From contig CP075497.1 of NCBI GenBank assembly GCA_021613535.1, forward strand, positions 10,292,001-10,356,000: DNA of 64,000 bases, written 5' to 3'. The first letter of the stretch is position 1. Each line of letters starts with the position of its first letter. The position numbers and the translations under genes were made by a program. This DNA is from Adineta vaga. Lineage: Eukaryota > Rotifera. The notes under the pieces are model-generated. The model made no database searches, was not told where the DNA came from, and saw nothing but the letters and a program-made list of their open reading frames with translations. This document shows, in pieces, positions 1 through 9,497 of the stretch.

Positions 1-918
1 ATGATTTTGGTCAATTTCATGAAGCAACAAACATTCCAACTAAACAAGTGACTTCACCTACTTCCACGTAAGTTTAGTTTCTACATTTGACGTTGTTATT
101 GCACCTGAGAATTGTTTTTATTTAGATCACAACCTTCAATCTGGCCAACAGCAACAGCAACAACAACAACCAATACTTCATCAGTTCCATCATCTTCGAT
201 GACATTCGATCCATTTGAAGCATTTCAACAAACATCAGCACCTTCAACTAATGTCTTACAACCAATGAATACATCATCCACAACAATTAATAACTCATCA
301 TCAAATGACTTAGACTTCTTCATGACGTCAACTCAAACGACTCAACAACCATCAACCATGTTTTTTCCTACTCAACAGCAACAAACATTCGCACGTCCAC
401 CAATGTTTTCACAACAACAGCAACAACAATCCATGGTATTTTCACCAGCACAACAACAATTTAATAGACCAAACAATAATTCATTCAATGTAAGTTTTCG
501 TAATTAATGTAATGCATAGAGAAAACAAAGAATAAAGACAAATATTAATAAAAGTATTCGAAAATACTAATTCATTATAGGCCGTATTCCCGAATTCATC
601 CCCTGCAGTAGGTCAACAACAAAATCCTTCTAATGCAGAGAAACAGGTATCATTTGCTGCTCTAACATTCTGCTGCTTCACTTAAAAAGGAATTTAATCA
701 ATAATGGGATTTCATTTTTTCATTTATCTATATTTCATAGAGAAAATCTTCTATTATATCTTTTCTAGAATACTTGGACATCGACACAAGGTAAAATTGA
801 CATATCCTTAAATAATCTTATTCCACATACTCGTGGTGATGCTCACAAATCTTCATTACCACTAAATCAACTCACTAGTCCAACTAGCCCCACAAACATG
901 GATTTTCAGCACAAATGA
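1..918 (+). CDS. CLINT1: Clathrin interactor 1 / epsinR-like protein, C-terminal part (partial at window edge)
   Basis: This is the 3' part of a gene that begins before the window. Exons read 1-67, 126-489, 581-646 and 769-918, joined by GT-AG introns in phase. The protein is low-complexity, rich in Gln, Asn, Ser and Thr, with DFGQF and FDPFEAF motifs of the kind used by clathrin/AP accessory proteins. Near the end, TWTSTQGKIDISLNNLIP followed by LPLNQL resembles the conserved C-terminal segment of epsinR/CLINT1 (fly lqfR), an ENTH-domain adaptor acting at trans-Golgi and endosomal clathrin coats. The ENTH domain itself would lie outside the window. The frame stops at 916-918, but a second open segment follows immediately in another frame (916-970, splicing to about 1024-1066), so the true end is uncertain. 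The family call rests on short motifs; another clathrin or AP adaptor is possible. Confidence 0.5.
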
Positions 919-1572
919 ATAATAATAATATTAATAATAATACTCAATCGATGTTTCCCAATTCAAGTAAGAAATAATTTCATTCAATTTAGATCTTAGA
1001 ATTGTTCTTTTGTTTTCTTATAGCACTTCCGACACATGGCATAGGCAATCGTCCAATATTGAAATAAAACAACTCACATTATTTCTATAGTTATTTATCT
1101 GAACATGTGTTAAATATGTATGTTGTGCAGAGCTTGTGTATTTATTTTCAGCGAGAAGCTTCATTGACTTATTTATTCTTTATTTACAATTGTTAACAGA
1201 CAAATTAATCGTTGTGTAATTCCTAGAAAATTATTTAGTTGTTCAGCTAAATATCATCAATCTGCATTTTCTTCGTCCTCTTATTCCTTCTCTATATTTC
1301 GTCCAATTTTTTCTTTCTGTGCACACATTCTCTAAATATTTTCTTGTTCATTGAACAGTGGAATTCTTTTTTTTTGTTTGTTGGGTTTTCTTTGACTCTG
1401 TATGAAATTACTACTATTTCTTTCTGTTTTCTTTCTTCTTACATAAAAAACAATTTATGTTACTAATTTAATGCAACAACTATGTTTCACAATGCTCGAT
1501 TGTTAAGTAGAATCAATACTAATCTGTTTTTATTATAAACAAAGAAAGAAAAAACATCCAACAAAACACGTA
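919..1572. other. 3' flank of the CLINT1-like gene
   Basis: AT-rich sequence. It contains an Asn-rich open stretch in a shifted frame (about 916-970) with a good donor, followed by a possible last exon to about 1066. The rest looks like 3' UTR and spacer with T-rich tracts. I see no further gene. Confidence 0.5.
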
Positions 1573-1896
1573 TCAATGTATATGTTTGCAAACATAACTA
1601 TTCATAGAGATAATCTGATAAAAAAAATTTCGATCTTTTCCGATGTGGCCAGCAGCATCATAATCAGCATGTTCACGACAAATAGAAGCAATAAAACGAC
1701 TAAAATTATGATCCTGCTTAAGAAAGCATGCAGTCGTAGCGTCATCAGGAACAGCAGGAGGACAAGGAGTATTTATAAGAAGAGAAATAGCAGAGGCAAT
1801 AATGTGCATAACCAATGATTTATCCAGCGGGGGCGCACGAGGACATTTGCCCTCTCGGAGCTCGTGTTTGCCCCCCTCCCCCCCTTCCCGGACCAA
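1573..1896 (-). pseudogene. Unidentified coding-like fragment running into a GC-rich block
   Basis: An open reading frame on the minus strand whose first part is a GC-rich block (about 1826-1893) unlike anything nearby. The rest, about 80 residues starting near SLVMHIIASAISLLINTP, uses codons like the real genes here (many T-ending Pro, Ala, Ile and Leu codons) and has a non-random composition with several Cys and His. I do not recognise the family. It has no clear start context or splice partners. It could be an orphan exon, a decayed gene piece or part of a mobile element. The function is unknown. Confidence 0.3.
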
Positions 1897-2525
1897 AAAA
1901 TCTGTTGAAATTTAAAAAAGTGTATTATTTTTTCTAAAAACTATCTTTGTGAAAGATTTTCGAGAAATTTGTTGCTTAATAGCATACTTCTGAGGCAAAA
2001 TAAATTATTTTTCTAGTATAATTTAATCGTTGTGTGTGATTAGGTTCTAGTTAGATTCAGTTTGTTGTTTTCTGTATTCCTAATGTCAATGAGTTAAATT
2101 ATCGTAATTTCTTACTTTTTTCACATGTGAATGATGAGTTGAATTCATTAGATGATCTCTTATATAATAAACGATGTCACACATACAGAGATTTGTGTGT
2201 ATGTGATTTAATTAAGAATCGTATTGCAATATATTCTGTAATATGTATGTTTGATTAATTTGTTACTTTGATGTTTCATTTGAAATTAAAATGTTCTTTT
2301 GAATATTATCATTCGCAATATAAGTGTTTATTTGATATATTTTTTCCTATCTTATCTTTCGAATACATCATCACTATAATATTATTTAAAAAATGTCGAA
2401 GCAAGAAGAAAAAATCAAAGTTTAGTGATTAGAAATATTCCCTACAATTTTTATATTTATTGAATTATGTTGTTCAAACTTAAATTAATAGATCAATTCA
2501 TTTATGGAAAAATAATGATAAACTA
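1897..2525. other. Intergenic, no gene seen
   Basis: AT-rich spacer without a convincing reading frame. The last part is the upstream region of the small Cys-rich gene at 2526. Confidence 0.5.
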
Positions 2526-2741
2526 ATGAAACTCTTGTCCATCATCGTCGTTGCGCTTTGTTTGATTATGCTCGTTCAACAAGGATTAGCCGGTCCAATT
2601 GCTGGTGGTATCTGTTGCACAGGTTGTTGTGCCCCTCTTGGAGCTGGCGCCGCAGCCTGTATACCATTATGCGTGGCAACACTTGGCGGTATGCCACCAT
2701 GTACGTTTTGCGCAGCTATGTTTCTTGCACCAACACCATAA
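2526..2741 (+). CDS. Small secreted cysteine-rich protein
   Basis: A 71-residue single-exon protein. Residues 1-22 form a clear signal peptide (MKLLSIIVVALCLIMLV core, then QQGLAG), so the product is probably secreted. The mature part of about 49 residues carries eight cysteines in a Gly/Ala/Pro-rich background: a GGICCTGCCAPLGAG block, then spaced cysteines in CIPLC and CTFC. The pattern of paired CC and CxxC within hydrophobic, Gly-rich sequence resembles small Cys-rich secreted proteins of unknown role in several invertebrates. It has no typical defensin or toxin spacing that I can name. A polyadenylation signal AATAAA sits at 2788-2793, about 45 bp past the stop, which supports a real gene. 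The function is unknown. Confidence 0.65.
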   Translation: MKLLSIIVVALCLIMLVQQGLAGPIAGGICCTGCCAPLGAGAAACIPLCVATLGGMPPCTFCAAMFLAPTP

Positions 2742-3433
2742 ACTGAAATTCTTATTCATCACGCCAAAGGACGTCTTTCATTTCTTTAATAAAGTTTTTG
2801 TTTATTGATAATTAAATAAATCAAGAAGGGTGGGTTATAGGGATCAAAAACTCTAGGGCTGTCTCAACAGTGAAATGTCATAATTGAGATATTGAATAAA
2901 GTGAAGATGAGAATACGTTTATTCATTTTTTCCTCGGCTGTAAGAAGGGTCATATGAAAAAAAGTAGGTTGTATGTAAATTTGTTGAGGATGTGGGTGGG
3001 GTACAACTAAGATGTTATCCACTCGTTCACTCACACCAATGCCCACTGATGGTGACACGTCGCTACTGTGTTCCGTCAGATTTTAAAGGACAATGTGAGT
3101 AGTTACCATAGTAATGTTGTTGCGTAGTAGGTAGATACTCGATTTTTGGATATTAAAGACAACATTTTTTCAAGATAAGAGATACAACTAGAAAATGCTA
3201 TACATGTATATGTATGTCGTCTCTCACTGTATGGATGAAAGAAATCAAGATTTGCAAGATAATAATCTGATAAAAAAATTAAAAGTCTAGTACATTGTAG
3301 TGATAATTGTTTCTTGAATATATCTATGCTGTTTTTAGAGAGACATAAGATATTCAATTATTAAATAAAACCAATAATACCATGCATTTTTATTCAGTTA
3401 TAGATAGAAATAAAGAAAAAAAAATAAATGATT
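2742..3433. other. Intergenic, no gene seen
   Basis: Contains the 3' UTR and AATAAA of the Cys-rich gene, then AT-rich spacer. Short minus-strand frames at 2864-3058 and 3103-3357 have no recognisable composition or splice context. The downstream end is the 3' flank of the SDR-like gene. Confidence 0.5.
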
Positions 3434-4114
3434 TCATTCTCCCAAATTATTTTGACTAACAATATCTTTTAAATCTTCATTTTCAAATAATGTTGCATGA
3501 TGACCATTTTTCCCAATATATAATATTGCACGAGCTAATGCAGTTGATGTTATAGTCCATGATGGTTTGACTAGTTTGACAACATGAACAAGAGGTTGAG
3601 CAACTCGTTCGTACCAAGCTTTGTTCGGAAGTGATTGAGAAAATATAACACCAGCTGGACGTACTGTATATGTTTCTTTGAGACCACCTTCGTTCACCAG
3701 ATCATTCTCAGTTTTACCTTTAATACGACCAAATAAAAATCGACTTTGTTCAGATGAATCAGCACCCATTCCACTAACAAACACAAATCTCATATCTGAA
3801 TTAACGCATGCAATCGCTTTAATTGCTGCGATTGTATAATCATGAGTAATTTTTATATATTCACTTTCACTTACAGCATTTTGTGAAATACCTAATGCCC
3901 AAATACATATCTGATGAGATTCAAATAAGCTTAATAATGGCTTGTAATCAAGAAAATCTGTATGAATCACAATATTGAGTTTTTCCGACGTGATACAATC
4001 ATCCAATGGTCGCCGTGTGATAATCGTTATGAGTTCAATATCTTTATCATCAATTGCTTGTCGAACACATTCAGAGCCGATTGCACCGGTGGCACCGAAT
4101 ATGATTACCTTCAT
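3434..4114 (-). CDS. NAD(P)-binding atypical short-chain dehydrogenase (HTATIP2/NmrA-like)
   Basis: An intronless 226-residue protein. The N-terminus KVIIFGATGAIGSECVRQAI is a Rossmann fold nucleotide-binding loop (GATGAIG, the GxxGxxG type of extended/atypical SDRs). It is followed by an acidic/basic cofactor-selecting strand end (ITRRPLD) and the strand VFVSGMGAD at about residues 111-119. Length and layout fit the NAD(P)H-binding family that includes TIP30/HTATIP2 and bacterial YbjT-type proteins. These act as oxidoreductase-like sensors or electron-transfer partners in the cytosol; the substrate cannot be read from sequence. The start ATG precedes the Rossmann strand directly, as usual for the family. 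The lack of introns contrasts with most neighbours and could reflect retroposition or bacterial descent, which only a phylogeny could decide. Confidence 0.8.
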   Translation of the reverse strand: MKVIIFGATGAIGSECVRQAIDDKDIELITIITRRPLDDCITSEKLNIVIHTDFLDYKPLLSLFESHQICIWALGISQNAVSESEYIKITHDYTIAAIKAIACVNSDMRFVFVSGMGADSSEQSRFLFGRIKGKTENDLVNEGGLKETYTVRPAGVIFSQSLPNKAWYERVAQPLVHVVKLVKPSWTITSTALARAILYIGKNGHHATLFENEDLKDIVSQNNLGE

Positions 4115-4287
4115 AGTGATAACTAAAAAGAATGCAAATGATTTTATAAAAAAAATTGTTTATCAAATTGCATTTCGAAATGTATTGATATATATTTATT
4201 TAGAAATAAAAACAAACTACATGATTCTTTATAATATGGACGGAGTAATTATAGCAAAAGTGAGAATTAGCGAATAAAAAAAAATGT

Positions 4288-4916
4288 TTAAAAAAGACGG
4301 AAGAAACGATCAGTGAGGACCATATCATCGACAAATCTAAAAAAGGATTATCATCATTGACAAAAGTAATAATATCATACAAGTCGAATGTCTTACTTTG
4401 TCATTTCAGATTGAGCATGAACATGACGTTTTACGTGAGTCCACGGTTCTCTTGTTTTCAATGGCTCATCTTTATTCCACCATCCAACTATCAATAAAAC
4501 ACATAAATGTAATGAAATAAATCATTCATCTTGACATACTATCTTGAGCAGCCGTCATTGGACGTCGTGTTGCATGATGTGGACTTTGTTCACCACGTAC
4601 ATGCATAGTGCGAAGAGTATGATAATTTCTAATATTAGAAGAAAAAAAAGTATTCACATCGCAATATTTATCAAGTTCTTCTCAAGTGACTACTGGAGGC
4701 TTACAAGTTTGACACAGCTGGCGTTGTCCATTCACGTGATTGTAAGTCTCCAGTCATTTCTCGGGCTAATTGTTTTTCCAATGCACTTTTAGCTTGACCT
4801 CCTGTTGGTACTTTACGTAGTTCTGTTGAACTAGCATTCGTACCTATTGGTTCCAAACGCTTCATCGATTTAAAACGATCGTCATAACCCATCAATGTTA
4901 AATTGAAGAATGACAT
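4288..4916 (-). CDS. Probable axonemal/sperm microtubule inner protein (TEX49/SPMIP11-like)
   Basis: Four exons join in phase: 4916-4705, 4628-4540, 4487-4397 and 4336-4288, giving about 146 residues. The N-terminus MSFFNLTLMGYDD and the C-terminal exon FVDDMVLTDRFFRLF are the most distinctive parts. The middle holds RPMTAAQDIGWWNK and a His/Arg-rich stretch. Short, Pro- and Trp-containing proteins with a terminal FVD-x-M-x-L-T-x-x-F motif belong to ciliary or sperm microtubule inner proteins, and TEX49 is the closest I can recall. Such proteins sit inside doublet microtubules and stabilise them, which fits a ciliated animal. The gene lies between the SDR-like gene and sideroflexin on the same strand. 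The gene model is good; the family name is tentative. Confidence 0.55.
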
Positions 4917-5042
4917 CGTTTATCTGAAATAAAAGCAAATATTTGTTACTAACTATTTCTAAGATGGTCAAAAAAGAAGATGAAAGACAATTATAGATGT
5001 AAACTGATATTAAGCATAAAATAAGAGTACTAAAATTTTTAA

Positions 5043-6725
5043 TTAAAGTCCTTTGTTATAATAAACATAAGGTTGATTTGTTTTTGCTTGAATTTCTTTT
5101 TCAAGTTCATTGATGGCCACCTGTTAAAATAGAACGTATAAAATAAACACTGATCATACATCGATGATATTTACTTTGGATTTTTGTGGAAATAAGGCTA
5201 TTGACATTGGTAATGCCAAGCCAAATGAAAGAGTACATGCAAGCGTATTTAATGGTATGTTTAAACGTGGAAAACGACGAAGTATATTTCTATAAAGAAT
5301 ATGAGAATTAAACCAGATTTCTGCAGACCTTTTTCTTTCAGTAAATAAAAATCTTACTTTTCAAATGCCAACATTATAAGAGGTGGAATAGAAAGGATAG
5401 GAACAGGTAAGAAAGCACGTGTCATTGCCATTTCAGTCAAAGCCTAGATATGAAAACCAAAGCATATCACCATATAAAATATGACATTTCAAATGGAACC
5501 AACCTTTTTAGCTGCAATTTGGGACACACCTATTGGTTTATTATCCTCATCGATTACTTGAATACCTTCATTCAACTCATGGAAACGCATAAATAACACG
5601 TTGCAAGTACTTGCACATGCTAGATACACGAGGTATACAAAAACAAAATATAAAAGTACATTATTTCATCATACCAACAGCAGGCAATGGTACAAATCTT
5701 TCAACAACTGTCTTCAATGTTGGTGGAAGTGCTTTTGCACGACGAATAACCATGGTTAAACCAATCTAAGATTAATCACGACATAAACGAAGTTTTGAAA
5801 AAGAAAGAAAATCATTTACAGCAATAGAAACTGATACACTAACTGCACCTAGATAACCAATAACAAATTTCGATGCTGGTGTGTGTTGTGTAGCATTTCG
5901 ATTTGCATAATTAACACCAGCATTATGACTAAGAGAAACAGACTAGAATTTCTAATGAAATCTGTATTTTATAAATACCTTTGATTTAGCCATTGCCAAA
6001 AAATAATCTGTCTCAATGATGGATTTGGCATGAAGACCAACTACAATTGGTGTACCAAATGGAACATAACCTTTGATAAATAAAAAAATCTAATGAAATC
6101 ATCAATCAATTCTCTTGAGAAAACAATCGATTGTCGCCCTTTTTTTCAACCTAACAAAAGAAAATCACGTTATCGCAAAAACAATATGTTGAAACAAGAC
6201 AACTGTTTAGATTTGTTAGCAATTTAAGCTTCTTCAGAATATAATTCATGAATAAAAACGTTAAACTTACCTGCCATTCGAAGTGGCATAAAAATTTTCT
6301 TTCCTGTATCAGGATGAACAATTGCCTGTAAGAAAATTTACAAAATAAAATCATTAACATATAAAATTATCGATAGAGATAATTACTTGTACGGTTTTCT
6401 GTGCTTCCCATAAATCTTTGTCAGTGACACCTGTTGGTAATGTTTTTGATTGATGTTGCTCGAGTAATTGTCGACATTGATTTAATTTTGCCTATACAGA
6501 AAATTAATTGATTCAATTTTGATCTATACAAAAGAAATGTAAATTCGAATTTACATCGCTGACAAGCAAAGTTCGAGGATCAATAATATCCATGAAATGT
6601 GCAAATCGTCCCCAATAAGTATTCTAATCAAAGAAAAACATCATTAATTTCAATAGGAACATTGGAAACATCAATCTTACGAGGTCATATCGGCTTTTTC
6701 CTAATTCAAATGGCGGATAAGACAT
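5043..6725 (-). CDS. SFXN5: Sideroflexin-5-like mitochondrial carrier, with an apparent frameshift in exon 5
   Basis: Eleven exons: 6725-6681, 6623-6555, 6491-6387, 6325-6271, 6070-5979, 5928-5820, 5765-5675, 5619-5504, 5443-5358, 5289-5175 and 5120-5043. The protein (about 320 residues) matches the sideroflexin family end to end: [66 protein letters not shown], and the terminal VYYNKGL. The segment [19 protein letters not shown] marks the SFXN5 branch. Sideroflexins are inner mitochondrial membrane amino acid transporters (SFXN1 carries serine; SFXN5 is linked to citrate or amino acid transport). Within exon 5, near 6029-6035, the frame of [11 protein letters not shown] does not continue into MPNPSLRQ: one surplus or two missing bases. 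All other joins are in phase. This is either a broken allele, a recent pseudogene or a sequence error. The start codon lies 125 bp from the divergent peroxidase start. Confidence 0.85.
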
Positions 6726-6849
6726 TGTGATCTGAAAAACAAATAAATAATCATTACGTTGCTACGGGCCTCTTTCATTTTTATATAAATTATTTTTTTG
6801 TTCTCTCCTTCTTCTTTGCATGTTGGAAGGCGAACGGAAAAAAAAATAA
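6726..6849. promoter_or_regulatory. Short head-to-head intergenic region between SFXN5 and GPX
   Basis: The two start codons face away from each other with only 124 bp between them, so both promoters must overlap here. The segment is AT-rich with a TATATAAATTA-like stretch at about 6782-6792. Shared control is an inference from the spacing alone. Confidence 0.45.
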
Positions 6850-7672
6850 ATGTCGATGTTACCTATCACAGCGGTCAAGGGCAACGATTCAAATGATGAG
6901 AACAAACATAAAAAGACTCTACATCAACAACGAGAGATAGTCACAGATCTTCTCAAACATTATTCAATTATAACACTTGATATGAAATATTGTAAATTTT
7001 CTTTTACTTTCAGAACTTTTTATCTATTTTTTCTCTCTCTCGCTTTCAACAGTTACCGATAAAAGTATTCGTGTACCATTTACACGTTGTCGTTCATGTC
7101 AACATAATCGTACAATTTATGATTTTGAACTTCAAGATCTTAATTTCGAAAAACAATCATTGTCAAAATATAAAAACCAATTATGTTTAATTGTAAATGT
7201 AGCGACATTTTGACGTGTTACATTTCAATATCTTCAATTGAATGCATTACAAGAAGAATTCTCTTCGAATAATCAATTTACAATCCTTGCAATTCCATGT
7301 AATCAATTTGGTTATCAAGAGCCAGCTGAAACGAAAATAGAATTATTAAATGGTTTAAAATATGTTCGACCAGGAAATGATTTTATACCAAAATTTCCTC
7401 TGTTTTGGATTATTGATGTCAATGGAAAGAATCAACATCCATTATACGAATATCTCAAATCGTGTATACCATCGACAAAGAAACATTTCGAAGATCATAC
7501 AATGATATTTTATGAACCACATCATTCCGACGATATTCGATGGAATTTTGAAAAATTTCTTATTGATTTCAATGGACATCCAATAATGAGATTTGATAGT
7601 GATGCTGAACCATTATTCATTCGACAATTTATTGAAAAACTTCTTCAAATGAAAAACTATATAGAAACTTAA
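6850..7672 (+). CDS. GPX: Selenocysteine-containing glutathione peroxidase (in-frame UGA at 7211-7213)
   Basis: Two exons, 6850-6991 and 7053-7672, encode 253 residues if the UGA at 7211-7213 is read as selenocysteine (residue 101). The UGA sits exactly where GPx family members have Sec or Cys: NVATF-U-RVTFQYLQLNALQEEF matches the family NVAS-U-GxT...Y..L. The other catalytic residues are present: Gln in IPCNQFGYQEP, and Trp with Asn in DIRWNFEKFLIDFNG. The enzyme reduces hydrogen peroxide and lipid hydroperoxides with thiols. Length and the LKYVRPGNDF segment fit the tetrameric GPx1/2/3 branch. No signal peptide is seen; about 50 N-terminal residues precede the core. The residue after Sec is Arg instead of the usual Gly. 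A SECIS-like hairpin lies in the 3' UTR (7740-7800), which argues against pseudogenisation. Confidence 0.85.
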
Positions 7673-7739
7673 AAGAAGCAAACAAAAAAGAAAAGAATGA
7701 AACACGAGTCGGTATTTGTATTTTATTCATTTCATTCTT

Positions 7740-7800
7740 CTTTTTAATGATGATTTATTCGTAAACCATTATTGGACGAATAAGTCGGATGAGATTCAGT
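7740..7800 (+). other. SECIS element in the GPX 3' UTR
   Basis: The segment has the parts of a eukaryotic SECIS in order: ATGA at 7747-7750, a 10-bp helix arm ATTTATTCGT (7753-7762), an apical loop beginning AAACC (7763-7767), the complementary arm ACGAATAAGT (7776-7785, one G-U pair), and the 3' core CGGATGAG. The ATGA-to-loop distance of about 12 bases is the usual length. It lies 75 bp after the GPX stop on the same strand. This element would recruit SBP2 and the Sec elongation factor to decode the upstream UGA. Confidence 0.8.
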
Positions 7801-8025
7801 TTTCGTATCATTTATGTCTATTTAATGCATTCAAGTCATAAATGAAGATTAGAAAACAAAGAAATGAAATGAATAAAATCACGCTGACTAATTTATAAAA
7901 GAAAAAAGAGAATCTATTTTATCTGCACGATAGAAAAAAAGCATAGATGTCTGATAGAAAAAAAAGAAGGTAAAAATGATTAGAAAAATAATCTGGTAAA
8001 AAAAGCAATAGATATAAAAATGAGA
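7801..8025. other. Convergent 3' flanks
   Basis: Short AT-rich segment between the SECIS and the stop codon of the minus-strand LDLa gene. No gene seen. Confidence 0.5.
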
Positions 8026-9182
8026 TTAATTATTATCTTTGGGTGTGGTTGATTGTAAAAGCGGAGTTCCAGGAGCAGCACCTTCTTCTACAGCTGTTGG
8101 AGCTAATAGGAAATGGAATATAAGAAAATATTGATGATAGTAAATCAAGAGCATCTACCTGATTTTCGTTCTTTTAAACCCAAACGATTACGACTAGAAA
8201 TTCCACAACAAAAATAACAAATTAATATTGATGATATATCAACTGATATCATTATTAAGAGCACAGTAAAAAGAGCTACTTTTCCATGAAATGATAACGA
8301 AGGTCGATTTTGGCCTAGGAATGAAATAGCAAGAAATTTGATACGAACAATGTAATCAAGATACATACTGTATTCACAATAAGCTTCATCAACTCGATTC
8401 GGACAATTTTGAAATCGATCACATAGAAGACTACGATCAATACAATATGTATCCGTAAAGCAATCAAAACCACATGCGCTATATTTTCCTAAAATTTAGA
8501 ATATTAATTCAATCATCTCCTTTCGACATGGTAGAATAATTACTTGTTTTGATTTTTAATGGTGTAACTACCATCGAAAATTTCGATATCGGAAGCTTTT
8601 CTAATCGATAATAAAGTACTGTTAATCGTTCTGTATCCAAATAATATTCAGCACCTTCAGTTGCATTGCAATGAATAACAATCTTACAAAGAAATTCAAT
8701 CGAGACAATCAATTTAACTCTGAAGTCGTCTTACTGTTTCACCAGTTTGTGCTTCAATAATAACAGTTTCTGTTAAACATGTCGGTGGTTTCAATAAATA
8801 AATATAAAATCTAGTTGATATAGATAAATTAGCGACCAGAGATGAGTTATCGAGAACTGGCAAACAGCAACTTTGTAAGTTTAATTCACATTTACCAATC
8901 CATGGAGTTCTACATGACATATAAAAATTTCTTCGTTGAAAAACAACTATGATCTAAATACATACCCAGCATATCGAACAACGCCTGCATCTGGTATAAA
9001 TGTATTCTGAGCATTACAATATGGTCCATAGATATTCTCGAGATTAACTAAATAAAATCAAAGAAAAATCCTTGTTCATTTTCTTCATTATGAAAACAAT
9101 CAAATCTCTTCTTACAATATGTGACTTTAGCCAATGATGACGATAAAAAAAGAATAAAAAAACTATAAACTATGAACAACAT
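8026..9182 (-). CDS. CUB-like/LDL-receptor class A single-pass membrane protein (copy 2)
   Basis: A multi-exon gene with introns of about 50 bp, starting at 9182 and stopping at 8026-8028. It encodes a signal peptide (MLFIVYSFFILFLSSSLA), then a Cys-containing beta-rich ectodomain resembling a CUB domain (CELNLQSCCLPVL to FSMVVTPLKI). Next comes an LDLa repeat with six cysteines and the DE-acidic end (SACGFDC ... CDRFQNCPNRVDEAYC). A transmembrane helix follows (VALFTVLLIMISVDISSILI) and then a short Cys-rich juxtamembrane tail ending PKDNN. LDLa repeats bind Ca2+ and protein ligands, and CUB domains are extracellular binding modules, so this is probably a small cell-surface binding protein. 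The neighbouring gene at 9498-10768 has the same architecture and looks like an old tandem duplicate. The ligand is unknown. Confidence 0.75.
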
Positions 9183-9497
9183 CTGAAATAAAGAAAGAGA
9201 AATTGTCATTGTTGTATTTTTTTATTAATGATGAGATAACATTTCCACTTTATTTCATTTCTGAGAACAATCTATACACGACATAAAGAAAAGAACGCTC
9301 GCAGCCAAAACATAGCATTACATATCGAGACAAGAAATAATATTAATGTCAGTCGTCCAATATCATCTGACTGGAAAGAAAGAGAAGAAGAAGAAAAAAA
9401 ACAGGAATAAGCTGGATTATAAATATCTGACAAGAAAAGATCTATATTCTTTTGATTAATTAGATGTATATACATAAATCTATATAAGTTTCTGACA
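9183..9497. other. Intergenic between the tandem LDLa genes
   Basis: AT-rich; the 5' flank of copy 2 and the 3' UTR of copy 1. No independent gene seen. Confidence 0.5.

Noticed and set aside
2558-2808. Two overlapping plus-strand frames inside and past the Cys-rich gene
   Set aside because: Shadow frames; only the frame at 2526 has a signal peptide and patterned cysteines.
7238-7672. GPX read as starting at 7238 without selenocysteine
   Set aside because: 7238 is a TTG, the active site would be lost, and upstream sequence in the same frame across the UGA is clearly GPx with a SECIS downstream.
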